Below, one piece after another: positions 18,998 to 28,009 of a stretch of 64,000 nt of DNA. The notes under the pieces were generated by a model. The model was given only the letters and a program-made list of their open reading frames with translations, was not told the origin of the DNA and did no database searches. The position numbers and the translations under genes were made by a program. Where the stretch lies: assembly GCA_963801985.1 (NCBI GenBank), contig CAWDGV010000015.1:1-64000 (forward strand), given 5' to 3'. Positions within the stretch are counted from its first letter, which is position 1. The number at the start of each line of letters is the position of its first letter. This DNA comes from JABDQZ01 sp963801985. Its GTDB lineage: Bacteria > Pseudomonadota > Gammaproteobacteria > Chromatiales > Chromatiaceae.

Positions 18998-19695
18998 CTA
19001 TTGATTGACCGATATTGAGTGGGATCAGGCACACCGGCATCAGTAAACCCCTGCCGGCGAAGTCGGCAGGAATCACACTCTCCACAGGCGGTACCATCAG
19101 CACCGGCCTGGTAGCAGGAAACCGTTAAAGCGTAATCAACGCCCAGGGCATTTCCCGTCTGGATAATTTGTGCCTTGCTCATATCAATTAACGGCGCCCT
19201 GATTGAAAATTTCTCACCTTCTACGCCTGCCCTGGTGGCCAGGTTGGCCATTTTCTCGAAAGCATCAATGTATTCAGGCCTGCAATCCGGATAGCCTGAA
19301 TAATCAACTGCATTGACGCCCACAAAAATATCCCTGGCATCCAGAGTTTCTGCCCAGGCCAGCGCCAGGGACAGGAAAATGGTATTTCTGGCGGGCACAT
19401 AGGTCACCGGAATATCATCCGTTTCCTTAGTGGGGACATCAATACTGTCATCGGTTAAGGCTGAACCACCAAACTGGCGTAAATCCAGTTGAATTACCCG
19501 ATGAAGCTTTACTCCCAAGGCTTTGGCCACGTTGCTGGCGGCGTTCAGTTCTGCCGCATGACGCTGACCATAATCCAGGCTCAAGGCATAACATTCATAT
19601 CCCTGTGATCGGGCAATAGCCAGCACCGTGGCTGAATCCAGTCCGCCTGATAACAGCACAACAGCTTTTTTATCAGTTTGCGTCTTATCCGTCAT
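18994..19695 (-). CDS. queC: 7-cyano-7-deazaguanine synthase
   Basis: A 233-residue enzyme of queuosine synthesis that converts 7-carboxy-7-deazaguanine to preQ0 with ATP and ammonia. Seen are the PP-loop VLLSGGLDSATVLA near the N terminus, the RNTIFLSLALAWAE segment, and a four-cysteine zinc site near the C terminus (SCYQAG...ACGECDSCRLRR). It lies two bases downstream of queE, so the two form an operon with successive steps. The last codons carry the promoter of tRNA-Lys. Confidence 0.95.
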   Translation of the reverse strand: MTDKTQTDKKAVVLLSGGLDSATVLAIARSQGYECYALSLDYGQRHAAELNAASNVAKALGVKLHRVIQLDLRQFGGSALTDDSIDVPTKETDDIPVTYVPARNTIFLSLALAWAETLDARDIFVGVNAVDYSGYPDCRPEYIDAFEKMANLATRAGVEGEKFSIRAPLIDMSKAQIIQTGNALGVDYALTVSCYQAGADGTACGECDSCRLRRQGFTDAGVPDPTQYRSINS

Positions 19696-19697
19696 AG

Positions 19698-20342
19698 TTA
19701 GCGACCTTCCCCACCACCCCAGAGAATTTTATGCAGCTGCAACTGCATGCGGACATTTAAATGATCTTTCAGAATCCACTCTGCGAGATCAGCCGCGGGC
19801 ATTTCACCTTCCGCAGGAGAAAACAGCACTTCACAGCGTGATGCTAATGCGTGTTCCTTTAGCATGGCTTTTGACCACTCGTAATCATCATGATTACAGA
19901 TCACGAACTTCACCTGGTCCAGCGACGTCAGCAATGCATAGTTTGCCGGCAGATTTTTCTCCTGCTCACCGGAAGCCGGGGTTTTCACGTCAACAACCCG
20001 CATGACGCGTTCGTCAACCTGGCTGATATCCAGAGCGCCACTGGTTTCAAGCGATACGCTATAACCACTGTCGCATAAATCCGTTAACAACAGCAGGCAG
20101 TCTTTCTGAGCCAAAGGTTCCCCCCCCGTGACACAGACATAGGCAGCCTTATATTCTGCGACTTTCTGCAGAATCTCGCTGCCTTGCAGCCACTGACCAC
20201 CCTTGAAGGCGTAAGTGGTGTCACAATAGCCACAACGCAACGGACAACCTGTCAGGCGAATAAAAACTGTTGGAAGCCCCGTCAGCGTGCTTTCACCCTG
20301 CAGGGAATAGAATATTTCACTGATCCTGAGACGATACGACAT
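19698..20342 (-). CDS. queE: 7-carboxy-7-deazaguanine synthase
   Basis: A 214-residue radical SAM enzyme that contracts 6-carboxytetrahydropterin to 7-carboxy-7-deazaguanine in the queuosine pathway. The cluster motif CPLRCGYC (Cys33, Cys37, Cys40) and the following VCVTGGEPLAQ match QueE. The N-terminal YRLRISEIFYSLQGES is the QueE substrate-side signature. The next gene, queC, performs the following step. The operon probably continues from cpoB, 28 bases upstream. Confidence 0.95.
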   Translation of the reverse strand: MSYRLRISEIFYSLQGESTLTGLPTVFIRLTGCPLRCGYCDTTYAFKGGQWLQGSEILQKVAEYKAAYVCVTGGEPLAQKDCLLLLTDLCDSGYSVSLETSGALDISQVDERVMRVVDVKTPASGEQEKNLPANYALLTSLDQVKFVICNHDDYEWSKAMLKEHALASRCEVLFSPAEGEMPAADLAEWILKDHLNVRMQLQLHKILWGGGEGR

Positions 20343-20370
20343 ATAAAGTTATGCAGAAAAATCAGCGTGC

Positions 20371-21180
20371 TTACTGAATTTGCTGCAAACGCTTCTTTGC
20401 CATGGAAGCTGCCGAGCTACCCGGATACTTGGAAACAACTTCGTTTAAGGCTTTTTTTGCCAGGTCTTTTTTTCCGGCAGCATCCTGCAAATAACCAATC
20501 TTCAGCAACGCTCCAGACACTTTCGGGCTGTTGGGAAATTGCTCAATCACTTTCTGAAATTCCTGCAACGCAACTTCGTTATTTTGTGAAACATAATTGG
20601 CTTCAGCCAGCCAGTACTGGGCATTATCAGCCAAACGGCTTTGCGGGTATTTCTTTAAAAAAGCCGTCAAAGCCTTGATCGCTTCGGGATAACGCTTCTC
20701 GGATGGACTTAAGAGCTTGAAAGCAGCCTGGTATTCCGTCTCTTCACTGGAAGTGACCGTCGATGCCTGTTTGACTTCCTTGTGGACAACGGGCCCGGTT
20801 TCAGCTGTGGGTGGCGCCGGGGGTGGTAGCACCTTTGCTGTCGGTGTTACAGGAGCCGCTGCTGGCTGTGAATTATTTTGCAGCTGACTGAGACGCTGAT
20901 CGATATCGATATAGAGATCGCGTTGGCGCCGTTTCAAAGCCTCAATTGTGTGGTTTTGCAATTCAACCTGGCCACGCAACTCACTGTTTTCGCGCTTTAA
21001 GGCATCAAGCTGCATCATCATCTCTGTCAAACGGCTGATGCGGCGCTCCAGGCGCTCTACGCGTGTATTCAGTGGAACACTGCCAGCCTTGTCGGCAGCA
21101 AAAACTGCCGGGGACGCTGCAGTAATCAGAAGTGTGGCCATCAAACCTGAAAAAGCCTGAATCATGTTTTTCTTGAGCAA
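20371..21180 (-). CDS. cpoB: Cell division coordinator CpoB (YbgF)
   Basis: A 269-residue periplasmic protein. It has a signal peptide (LLITAASPAVFA), a coiled coil of about residues 38-95 (RVERLERRISRLTEMMMQLDAL and on) used for trimerisation, a Pro/Ala-rich linker, and C-terminal TPR units (ALTAFLKKYPQSRLADNAQYWLAEANY...). CpoB couples outer-membrane constriction by Tol-Pal to septal peptidoglycan synthesis. It is the last gene of the tol-pal cluster, 126 bases after pal, and precedes queE. Confidence 0.93.
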   Translation of the reverse strand: MLKKNMIQAFSGLMATLLITAASPAVFAADKAGSVPLNTRVERLERRISRLTEMMMQLDALKRENSELRGQVELQNHTIEALKRRQRDLYIDIDQRLSQLQNNSQPAAAPVTPTAKVLPPPAPPTAETGPVVHKEVKQASTVTSSEETEYQAAFKLLSPSEKRYPEAIKALTAFLKKYPQSRLADNAQYWLAEANYVSQNNEVALQEFQKVIEQFPNSPKVSGALLKIGYLQDAAGKKDLAKKALNEVVSKYPGSSAASMAKKRLQQIQ

Positions 21181-21306
21181 AATCCTACCCCTGATAAAAA
21201 TCCAAAACTACCTGTCAGCTCCACCCTGTTTACCCGGACGCTTGAGTCGACCAGCAAAAAATTCTGCAGGCCGGCTCAAACATTGCGAAACAGAAAAAGG
21301 CTTCGA

Positions 21307-21834
21307 CTAATAAACCAACACACCGCGACGGTTCATAGCCCAGGCCGCTTCACCATGTCCTGGATCGGCAGGGCGTTCTTCACCGTAGCTGATGGTATTA
21401 ATCTGGCTACTGGAAACACCTTCGGCTTCAAGGAAACGCTTGATCGCAGAAGCACGGCGTTCACCCAGACCAATGTTGTATTCACGGGAACCACGCTCGT
21501 CACAATGACCTTCTACCGTGATGGAGATACCCGAGTTGGACAACAGGTAATCTGCATGGGCACGCAAGGTATTCACAGATTCCGGCAGGATATCGCTTTG
21601 ATCAAAATCGAAATACACAACCTTGGTATAAAGCAGGCTGTCCGGATTTTCCAGCGGATTGCCTGTCCAGGCACCGCCCTGGCTTGCTCCGGAAGTACTG
21701 GCACCTGAGCCTGACTCAGAAACTGCGGCACCTTCACCAGATGTTGCATCATCTGATTTCGACATGGATGAACAACCGGAAAACAGCAAAACAGCTGCCA
21801 ACACCAATGACCATTGAATTAATTTAAGCTTCAT
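21307..21834 (-). CDS. pal: Peptidoglycan-associated lipoprotein Pal
   Basis: A 175-residue lipoprotein: signal with lipobox FSGC, a Ser/Gly/Ala-rich linker, and an OmpA-like C-terminal domain with VVYFDFDQSDI and VEGHCDERGSREYNIGLGERRA, which bind diaminopimelate in peptidoglycan. It anchors the outer membrane to the wall with the Tol proteins. Its start abuts the tolB stop (21835), as in an operon. Confidence 0.96.
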   Translation of the reverse strand: MKLKLIQWSLVLAAVLLFSGCSSMSKSDDATSGEGAAVSESGSGASTSGASQGGAWTGNPLENPDSLLYTKVVYFDFDQSDILPESVNTLRAHADYLLSNSGISITVEGHCDERGSREYNIGLGERRASAIKRFLEAEGVSSSQINTISYGEERPADPGHGEAAWAMNRRGVLVY

Positions 21835-23148
21835 TTATCGATTCCTCTCGCGGTTAGTATAAGGTGACCAGACTGGCTCCCTGACATCCCCAGTTTGCAG
21901 GGCCAAACGTTGGCGCACACGGCCATCAAACGAAACAGCTGAAAGTTCTGCCCTGTTTTTGGCCGTAGTTGCATAAATTACCATGCTACCATTCGGCGCG
22001 AAACTGGGAGATTCATCCAGCGACCCGTCAGTTAAAATTCTGAGCTGTTTATCCTGTAAATCCAGCGCTCCAATCCGGTAATGACCATTTGAACGGGACA
22101 CCATGATCAGGCTTTTACCATCAGGAGAATAAGAGGCCCGGGCGTTGTATTTGCCTTCAAAAGTAAGCCTCTCAGGCGATCCACCAGTCACAGAAACCCG
22201 GTAAATTTGCGGTTGTCCACCACGGTCCGAGGTGAACACGATATTTTTTCCATCCGGTGACCAGGCCGGTTCCGTATCAATTGCCCAGTGGTTGGTCAAC
22301 TTGCGCAGTTTCTTGGTACGTATATCCATCACGTAAATATCCGGGTTACCGTCCTTGGATAAAGTCATTGCCAGGTAACGGCCATCAGGCGACCAGGCAG
22401 GCGCTCCATTTATGCCCTTGAACGAGGAAATTTTGTCACGCTGCCCGGTAAAAACTTCCTGAACATAAATTGAAGGACGGCTTTTTTCAAAAGAAACATA
22501 AGCCAGCTTTTTGCCATCCGGTGACCATGCCGGTGACATGATCGGGTCTGAGGAAGATACGATAGTCTGTGGGTTATAACCATCTGCATCAGCAATACGC
22601 AAGGCAATCGTTTCCTTGCCAGACTGTCTGGTTGAAGTGACATAGGCGATACGCGTGGCAAATGCCCCCGCCTCGCCGGTCAGGGTTTCGTAAATAATGT
22701 CAGCGATATGATGCGCCGTGGAACGCAGGTCCTTGACGGTAGTGGGCACGCTGAAACCGGTGATCTGTTCACCACGGTACACATCGAACAACTGGAAACG
22801 AACCAGGTAACCACCTGTACCATTAGGCTGTACCTGGCCGACCACAATGTTCTCCATGGCTAAAGCACGCCAGTCACGGAAATCCACTTCATCTGCAGCA
22901 GTCGGTCTTGCCAGCATTTTGCTGTCGGGCAATGGATTGAAACGTCCGGAGCGTTTCAGGTCAGCTGTAATCACGGCACTGACATCATGCGGGGGAAACT
23001 GGCCCGCCGGGCCGGTCCATTTAAAAGGTACAATCGCAATGGGCAATGCGCCCTCTGCACCTTCGGTAATTTCAATCGTCAGATCACTCCACGCAAGCGG
23101 TGAAACACCGAGGAGAAACCAGGCAGTTATTAGTCGAATAATGTTCAT
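21835..23148 (-). CDS. tolB: Tol-Pal system beta-propeller protein TolB
   Basis: A 437-residue periplasmic protein with a signal peptide (FLLGVSPLAWS), an N-terminal alpha/beta domain and a six-bladed propeller built of repeated WSPDGKKLAYVSFE-type units (about residues 195-420). TolB links Pal to the inner-membrane TolA-Q-R complex. It starts 16 bases after tolA. Confidence 0.96.
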   Translation of the reverse strand: MNIIRLITAWFLLGVSPLAWSDLTIEITEGAEGALPIAIVPFKWTGPAGQFPPHDVSAVITADLKRSGRFNPLPDSKMLARPTAADEVDFRDWRALAMENIVVGQVQPNGTGGYLVRFQLFDVYRGEQITGFSVPTTVKDLRSTAHHIADIIYETLTGEAGAFATRIAYVTSTRQSGKETIALRIADADGYNPQTIVSSSDPIMSPAWSPDGKKLAYVSFEKSRPSIYVQEVFTGQRDKISSFKGINGAPAWSPDGRYLAMTLSKDGNPDIYVMDIRTKKLRKLTNHWAIDTEPAWSPDGKNIVFTSDRGGQPQIYRVSVTGGSPERLTFEGKYNARASYSPDGKSLIMVSRSNGHYRIGALDLQDKQLRILTDGSLDESPSFAPNGSMVIYATTAKNRAELSAVSFDGRVRQRLALQTGDVREPVWSPYTNRERNR

Positions 23149-23164
23149 TTTTTACTACGGCTCT

Positions 23165-24121
23165 TTAATCAACAGGATCAAATTCAAATGTAAGACTTCT
23201 AAAGGCTTCAAACGCCTGGCCTTTAGGAACCGGTAATGGTTCTGACTTGTAAATCGCTTTTTCCACAGAGCGATCAAAGGCACCATTGCCACTGCTGTCT
23301 ATAATCGCAACACTCCCCGGCACAATATCACCAGTAGGAATTAAACGCACCCTGACGGTACACTTCAGGCCTTGAGCACTGCCAATAGGTCGTAACCAGT
23401 TACTCTGGACTTTCAGCCTGATGGCATCCACAGCAGCCAGCTGTGCCCTGGCATTCGTTTCAGCGGCCATTTGCTCGGCAATTTCCCGCTCGCGGGCTTC
23501 GCGCTCAGCTTTTTCCCTTGCCAGTTTTTCACGTTGCTTACGCGCCGCCTCTTCAGCTTTGCGCTTTTTCTCGGCCGCAACTTTTTCAGCTTCCTCTTGC
23601 TTGCGCTTTTTCTCAGCCGCTACCCGCTTGGCTTCTTCAGCCTTTTGCTTCTTTTCCTCAGCCAGGCGCTTGTCTTCAGCCTGTTTGCGTTTCTTTTCCG
23701 CTTCCAGGGCCTGTTTCTCTGCCTGCTTGCGTTTCTTCTCAAGTTCGGCGATGCGTTTTTTCTCTACTTCAGCTTTTTTCTTTGCTTCGGCTTTTTTCTG
23801 CTGTTCGGTCTGCTCACGCTGCTTGCGCTTTTTTTCCAGGTCAGCCAGGCGCTTTTTTTCGGCATCCTGTTTACGTTTCAGATCTTTAATCTGCTGTTGT
23901 TCAGCCTGTTGCTTCTGTTGCTGTTTTGCTTTCTGTTTCTGAATCTCTGACTGCAGCTTGGATTCATCCACCACCCTGGCCTTAACAACATCAACATGCG
24001 TCACTTTTTGCTTTGGCGCTTCACGCCAGTCAACGCCAATCACCATGAAAGCCACAAACAACACGTGCACCACGGCAGAAAGAATAAAAGCCAGCGGATT
24101 TTGTTTTATCAGGTCAAACAT
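23165..24121 (-). CDS. tolA: Cell envelope integrity protein TolA
   Basis: A 318-residue protein with one N-terminal membrane helix (about residues 10-28), a very long Lys/Glu/Ala-rich helical domain (about 45-220, with many AEKKRKQ units) that spans the periplasm, and a C-terminal TolA domain (SNWLRPIGSAQGLKCTVRV...). Low-complexity DNA here gives long spurious frames on the plus strand. It sits between tolR and tolB. Confidence 0.95.
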   Translation of the reverse strand: MFDLIKQNPLAFILSAVVHVLFVAFMVIGVDWREAPKQKVTHVDVVKARVVDESKLQSEIQKQKAKQQQKQQAEQQQIKDLKRKQDAEKKRLADLEKKRKQREQTEQQKKAEAKKKAEVEKKRIAELEKKRKQAEKQALEAEKKRKQAEDKRLAEEKKQKAEEAKRVAAEKKRKQEEAEKVAAEKKRKAEEAARKQREKLAREKAEREAREREIAEQMAAETNARAQLAAVDAIRLKVQSNWLRPIGSAQGLKCTVRVRLIPTGDIVPGSVAIIDSSGNGAFDRSVEKAIYKSEPLPVPKGQAFEAFRSLTFEFDPVD

Positions 24122-24145
24122 GATTTACAGCTGTCATTATCCTTG

Positions 24146-24568
24146 TTACTGGGGACTTTCCGTTATCAGGCCAACTGTAGGCGCACCTGCCTGTTGCAAA
24201 ATGACCATGGCCTCAACCACACGTCCATAGGGTACATTTTTATCACCTTTCACCAGTACCGGGATGCCCTTGTTGATGCTGATAATCGCGGCAGCCTTGT
24301 GCAGCATATCTTCATCGTCCACTGCCTGGGTACGATCATCATCATAGGTAATAAAAAAGCCGCCCTCACTGTTAACCGAAACAACCAGCGGCCGCTTGGC
24401 CTCTTCCTCGATCGGCTCAGCTTCAGCCTGGGGCAAATCAACTTTTACACCCTGTGTCAGTAACGGTGCCGTGATCATGAAAATCACCAGCAAGACGAGC
24501 ATGACATCAATGTAGGGAACCACATTGATTTCAGCCATGGGACGTCTGCTTTTTTGATTTCTAGCCAT
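24146..24568 (-). CDS. tolR: Proton-channel component TolR
   Basis: A 140-residue ExbD/TolR protein: a short cytoplasmic N terminus, one membrane helix with the conserved aspartate in VPYIDVMLVLLVIFMI (Asp near residue 19), and a periplasmic domain. With TolQ it converts proton flow into TolA movement. It is separated from tolQ by 112 bases that include a CACCACAAAGGACAC repeat arm, an unusual gap for this normally tight pair. Confidence 0.95.
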   Translation of the reverse strand: MARNQKSRRPMAEINVVPYIDVMLVLLVIFMITAPLLTQGVKVDLPQAEAEPIEEEAKRPLVVSVNSEGGFFITYDDDRTQAVDDEDMLHKAAAIISINKGIPVLVKGDKNVPYGRVVEAMVILQQAGAPTVGLITESPQ

Positions 24569-24580
24569 TCTCTAAATCTT

Positions 24581-24608
24581 CACCACAAAGGACACAAAGA
24601 GCACGAAG
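24581..24608. repeat. Solo arm of the CACCACAAAGGACAC repeat, inside the tol operon
   Basis: CACCACAAAGGACAC is followed by AAAGAGCACGAAG, identical in its first 15 bases to the terminal repeats at 12578 and (inverted) at 32425-32439. No matching right arm is seen before tolQ. It sits between tolQ and tolR in a 112-base gap that otherwise holds no gene. Confidence 0.7.
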
Positions 24609-24680
24609 CAAATTTGTTTGTTATAAATTTCCATCTCTGCAGGTATGACAGTACTGAAAATGATTTTATGCAGTTAAAAT

Positions 24681-25358
24681 TCATTTCTTTAAATGAGCCT
24701 GGCGCTGCAGGATGTTGGAAAACTCTTCCACAAAATCCTCAAAACGGTTTTCCAAACGTGTCACATCGTTGGAAAAACGGTTATAGGCAACCACTGCAGG
24801 AATCGCGGCAAACAGACCCATGGCAGTTGCGATGAGGGCCTCGGCAATACCCGGGGCAACCAGGTTCAGCGTCGCCTGTTTGACATTACCCAGCGCATGA
24901 AACGCATTCATAATGCCCCACACTGTACCGAACAGACCAACATAGGGACTGGTTGAACCGACAGTGGCCAGGAATGACAGGTGGTTTTCCATCTCATCCA
25001 TCTCCCGGCTCATTGCCACGCGCATGGAGCGGCGGGCACTTTCAACCACGGTGTTCGGGTCCATGGCCTTGTTTTCAATGAGACGGGCATATTCACGGAA
25101 ACCGGCATGAAAAACAGAGGAAAGCCCCGAAAACTCATCCTGTCTTTCAATTTGACGGTAAAGTTCGCCGAGATCGCCACCTGACCAGAAACGGTCTTCA
25201 AAACTGTCGGCTTCCTTGCGCGCTTTCTTCAATACGCGGGAACGATCAATAATCATTGCCCAGGAAAACACAGATGCCAGTACCAGTAGGGCCATGACAG
25301 CCTGCACCAGCGGACTGGCATTCAGTACCAGGCCAAGAAAGGAAAGATCATTACTCAT
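24681..25358 (-). CDS. tolQ: Proton-channel component TolQ
   Basis: A 225-residue MotA/TolQ/ExbB protein with an N-terminal membrane helix (about 13-35), a large cytoplasmic part, and two closely spaced C-terminal helices with the motif LGLFGTVWGIMNAF and the threonine-bearing ALIATAMGLFAAIPAVVAYN. It forms the pentameric stator around the TolR dimer. It overlaps ybgC by 8 bases, the usual ybgC-tolQ order. Confidence 0.95.
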   Translation of the reverse strand: MSNDLSFLGLVLNASPLVQAVMALLVLASVFSWAMIIDRSRVLKKARKEADSFEDRFWSGGDLGELYRQIERQDEFSGLSSVFHAGFREYARLIENKAMDPNTVVESARRSMRVAMSREMDEMENHLSFLATVGSTSPYVGLFGTVWGIMNAFHALGNVKQATLNLVAPGIAEALIATAMGLFAAIPAVVAYNRFSNDVTRLENRFEDFVEEFSNILQRQAHLKK

Positions 25359-25764
25359 TCGCTATCGCCTTTAAAATCTCTTCCGGAATGGGTTGGGGTT
25401 TAAATGTTTGATTATTAATGCAGACAATTTTTATTATTCCACGACTACAGACTTCACCACTATCTTTTCTGACTTCCTGCTCAAATGTCAGGCTAACCTT
25501 TTTTTGTGACTGTATTACAGCACTGACCTGCAGGGATTCATTAAATCTTGCAGGCTTGAGGTAATCAATTTCAGCCCGATGCACTGCAAAGATCAGTCCC
25601 TGCCCGGCTAATACATCCTGCTCAAAACCCAGTGCACGCAGGTACTCGGTACGTGCCCGTTCCATGAACTTCAGGTAATTGGCATAAAAGACGACACCAC
25701 CCGCATCAGTATCTTCATAGTAAACACGTACAGGCCAAAGGAACTCAGTCACAAATAGCTCCAT
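25351..25764 (-). CDS. ybgC: Acyl-CoA thioesterase YbgC
   Basis: A 137-residue hot-dog fold thioesterase. The signature YYEDTDAGGVVFYANYLKFMERARTEYL contains the catalytic aspartate. It hydrolyses acyl-CoA or acyl-ACP thioesters and is by long convention the first gene of the tol-pal cluster, as here. The start at 25764 is ATG, preceded by AGGGCAATT. It lies 44 bases downstream of ruvB, so transcription may run on from ruvCAB. Confidence 0.94.
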   Translation of the reverse strand: MELFVTEFLWPVRVYYEDTDAGGVVFYANYLKFMERARTEYLRALGFEQDVLAGQGLIFAVHRAEIDYLKPARFNESLQVSAVIQSQKKVSLTFEQEVRKDSGEVCSRGIIKIVCINNQTFKPQPIPEEILKAIANE

Positions 25765-25808
25765 TAATTTGTGAATTGCCCTGTAGGATCATAAAAAACA
25801 TCCCAAGT

Positions 25809-26861
25809 TCAGTCTGCATCAAAAATATCCCGGGTCACTGCATCCGCTTCTACTGATGCTTCTTTCGGGGGCAGGCCAAAATGCTGGTAAGCCGCCCGCG
25901 TTGCAATCCGTCCCCTGGGGGTGCGCAGCAGAAAGCCCTGCTGAATCAGGTAAGGCTCCAGAACATCTTCCAGCGTGCCGCGCTCTTCACTGATCGCCGC
26001 GGAAAGACTGTCAATACCTACCGGTCCGCCATCAAACTTTTCAATCAATGTCAGCAGCAGCCTGCGGTCCATCTGGTCAAACCCGGCGGCATCGACCTTG
26101 AGCATGGCCAATGCGGCATCTGCCACTTCGGCGGAAACACGGCCGTTGGCTTTCACTTCGGCATAGTCCCTGACACGACGTAACAGACGGTTGGCAATTC
26201 TGGGTGTACCTCTTGAACGTTTTGCTATTTCTCGCGCACCGCTAGCATCCATTTCAATATTCAGAATATGAGCAGCACGCTGCACGATATGGGTAAGGTC
26301 TGCATGCGAATAAAACTCAAGACGCTGCACGATGCCAAAACGGTCGCGTAACGGAGAGGTCAACAAACCGGCACGGGTTGTGGCACCAACCAGGGTGAAA
26401 GGCGGCAGATCCAGCTTGATCGAGCGCGCTGCCGGACCTTCACCAATCATGATATCCAGTTGATAGTCCTCCATCGCCGGATATAGCACTTCTTCAACAA
26501 CCGGACTGAGACGGTGAATTTCGTCCACGAACAACACGTCATGGGGATCAAGGTTGGTCAACAGGGCGGCCAGGTCACCGGGCTTTTCCAGAACCGGTCC
26601 GGAAGTCTGCCTGAGGTTGACGTCCATCTCGTTGGCAATGATATGCGCCAACGTGGTCTTACCAAGGCCGGGAGGACCAAAGATCAGTACATGATCAAGC
26701 GCTTCCTGGCGGGCCCGTGCTGCCGGAATAAAAATTTCCATCTGTTCACGGACCGCTGGCTGGCCAACGTAATCCTGCAGGGTGCGCGGGCGAATCGCCC
26801 GGTCGATAACAGCTTCTTCATTATCGGTACCAGATGAAATAACGCGTTCAATTTCCATCAT
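25809..26861 (-). CDS. ruvB: Holliday junction branch migration helicase RuvB
   Basis: A 350-residue AAA+ ATPase. It shows Walker A GPPGLGKTTLAH, Walker B LFVDEIHRLS, sensor-1 VGATTRAG, arginine finger region PLRDRFGI and the C-terminal winged-helix RTPRGRIATRAAYQHFG. RuvB hexamers drive branch migration with RuvA. The start overlaps the ruvA stop by one base. Confidence 0.97.
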   Translation of the reverse strand: MMEIERVISSGTDNEEAVIDRAIRPRTLQDYVGQPAVREQMEIFIPAARARQEALDHVLIFGPPGLGKTTLAHIIANEMDVNLRQTSGPVLEKPGDLAALLTNLDPHDVLFVDEIHRLSPVVEEVLYPAMEDYQLDIMIGEGPAARSIKLDLPPFTLVGATTRAGLLTSPLRDRFGIVQRLEFYSHADLTHIVQRAAHILNIEMDASGAREIAKRSRGTPRIANRLLRRVRDYAEVKANGRVSAEVADAALAMLKVDAAGFDQMDRRLLLTLIEKFDGGPVGIDSLSAAISEERGTLEDVLEPYLIQQGFLLRTPRGRIATRAAYQHFGLPPKEASVEADAVTRDIFDAD

Positions 26862-27478
26862 TAAGCCTTACTGGTTACCGCCTGCAACGCAGCACGAATA
26901 ATCTCTTCACTGCCCATATCAGCCGTATCGATACTCCTGACCATACGGCTGGCTTCATTAGGTTTATAGCCAAGCGCAACCAGCGCGCTGACTGCGTCAG
27001 CTACCGGTGATGCCTGCACTGCATCAGCAACATTTTTTGGCGCCATACCAGGCATACTGACAGTTGGTAATTCCAGTTTATCCAGCCGGTCACGCATTTC
27101 AATAATCAAACGTTCAGCTGTTTTTTTACCAATACCGGGAAGCCTGACCAGCGCCGAGGTGTCATCCGTCTGGACACACAGGGAAAATTCCGCGGCTGTC
27201 ATACCGGAAAGAATGGCCAATGCCATCTTGGCACCAACACCGTTGACCTTGAGCAGCGTCCTGAATAACAGGCGTTCGCTTTCATTGGAAAAACCGAACA
27301 GGATATGAGCATCATCCCGCACAACAAGATGGGTAAAAAGAATGGTTTGGGCGCCCACTTCCGGCAGGTTATAGAAAGTAGACATCGGTGCCTCAACTTC
27401 GTAACCGACACCGTTGACATCCAAAAGCAGCATGGGGGGCTGTTTTACAACGAGTTCTCCACGTAATCGCCCTATCAC
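26861..27478 (-). CDS. ruvA: Holliday junction DNA-binding protein RuvA
   Basis: A 205-residue protein with an N-terminal OB domain (MIGRLRGELVVKQPPMLLLDVNGVGYEVE), two helix-hairpin-helix motifs (LLKVNGVGAKMALAILS, LPGIGKKTAERLIIEM) and a C-terminal RuvB-contact domain after a linker. It binds four-way junctions as a tetramer. It overlaps ruvC by four bases (ATGA) and ruvB by one. Confidence 0.97.
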   Translation of the reverse strand: MIGRLRGELVVKQPPMLLLDVNGVGYEVEAPMSTFYNLPEVGAQTILFTHLVVRDDAHILFGFSNESERLLFRTLLKVNGVGAKMALAILSGMTAAEFSLCVQTDDTSALVRLPGIGKKTAERLIIEMRDRLDKLELPTVSMPGMAPKNVADAVQASPVADAVSALVALGYKPNEASRMVRSIDTADMGSEEIIRAALQAVTSKA

Positions 27479-27975
27479 CAGCTCTTACCATCTTTTATCA
27501 ACATCTGGGTTGAGCGGGTATGCGCATGTGTCAGCGCGATACCCAGCGCATCAGACGCATCTGCCTGCAATTTCCCTGTCAGGTTTAGAATCATTTTTAC
27601 CATGTGCTGCACTTGTTCTTTTTCCGCAGAACCCTTACCCACAATCGATAATTTTACCGCCCTGGGTGTGTATTCATAGACAGGGCAATTTGCCTGAACT
27701 GCAGCACAAATTGCCGCTCCCCGTGCCTGGCCAAGCTTTAAGGCAGAAGCTGCATTTTTTGCTACAAAAACATCCTCTATAGCCACTTCGGCAGGACTAA
27801 ACTCGGCAATCACCTGGGTAATACCCTGAAAGATTTCTCCCAGCCTGCCCGGAAAATTATCCCGTCCGGTCCTGATGCAGCCATGCACGACGTGAGTATT
27901 CCTTGAGCCATCGGTATCAATCACCGCGTAACCGGTAATGCGCGATCCTGGATCAATTCCAAGTATGCGTTGCAA
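27475..27975 (-). CDS. ruvC: Holliday junction endonuclease RuvC
   Basis: A 166-residue resolvase with the acidic catalytic residues in ILGIDPGSRITGYAVI (Asp7), VAIEDVFVAKN (Glu) and the C-terminal ASDALGIALTHAH (two Asp/His positions). It cuts four-way junctions after RuvAB branch migration. First gene of ruvCAB, 34 bases downstream of yebC. Confidence 0.97.
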   Translation of the reverse strand: MQRILGIDPGSRITGYAVIDTDGSRNTHVVHGCIRTGRDNFPGRLGEIFQGITQVIAEFSPAEVAIEDVFVAKNAASALKLGQARGAAICAAVQANCPVYEYTPRAVKLSIVGKGSAEKEQVQHMVKMILNLTGKLQADASDALGIALTHAHTRSTQMLIKDGKSW

Positions 27976-28009
27976 TGGCCTATTTATCCTCTAGTGCTCA
28001 AGTTTTTGT

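Noticed and set aside
23421..23950. Three long plus-strand open frames opposite tolA
   Set aside because: They are antisense to the Lys/Glu/Ala-rich helical repeat of TolA, whose codon bias leaves the other strand free of stops; products are low-complexity Ser/Phe/Leu strings without family features.
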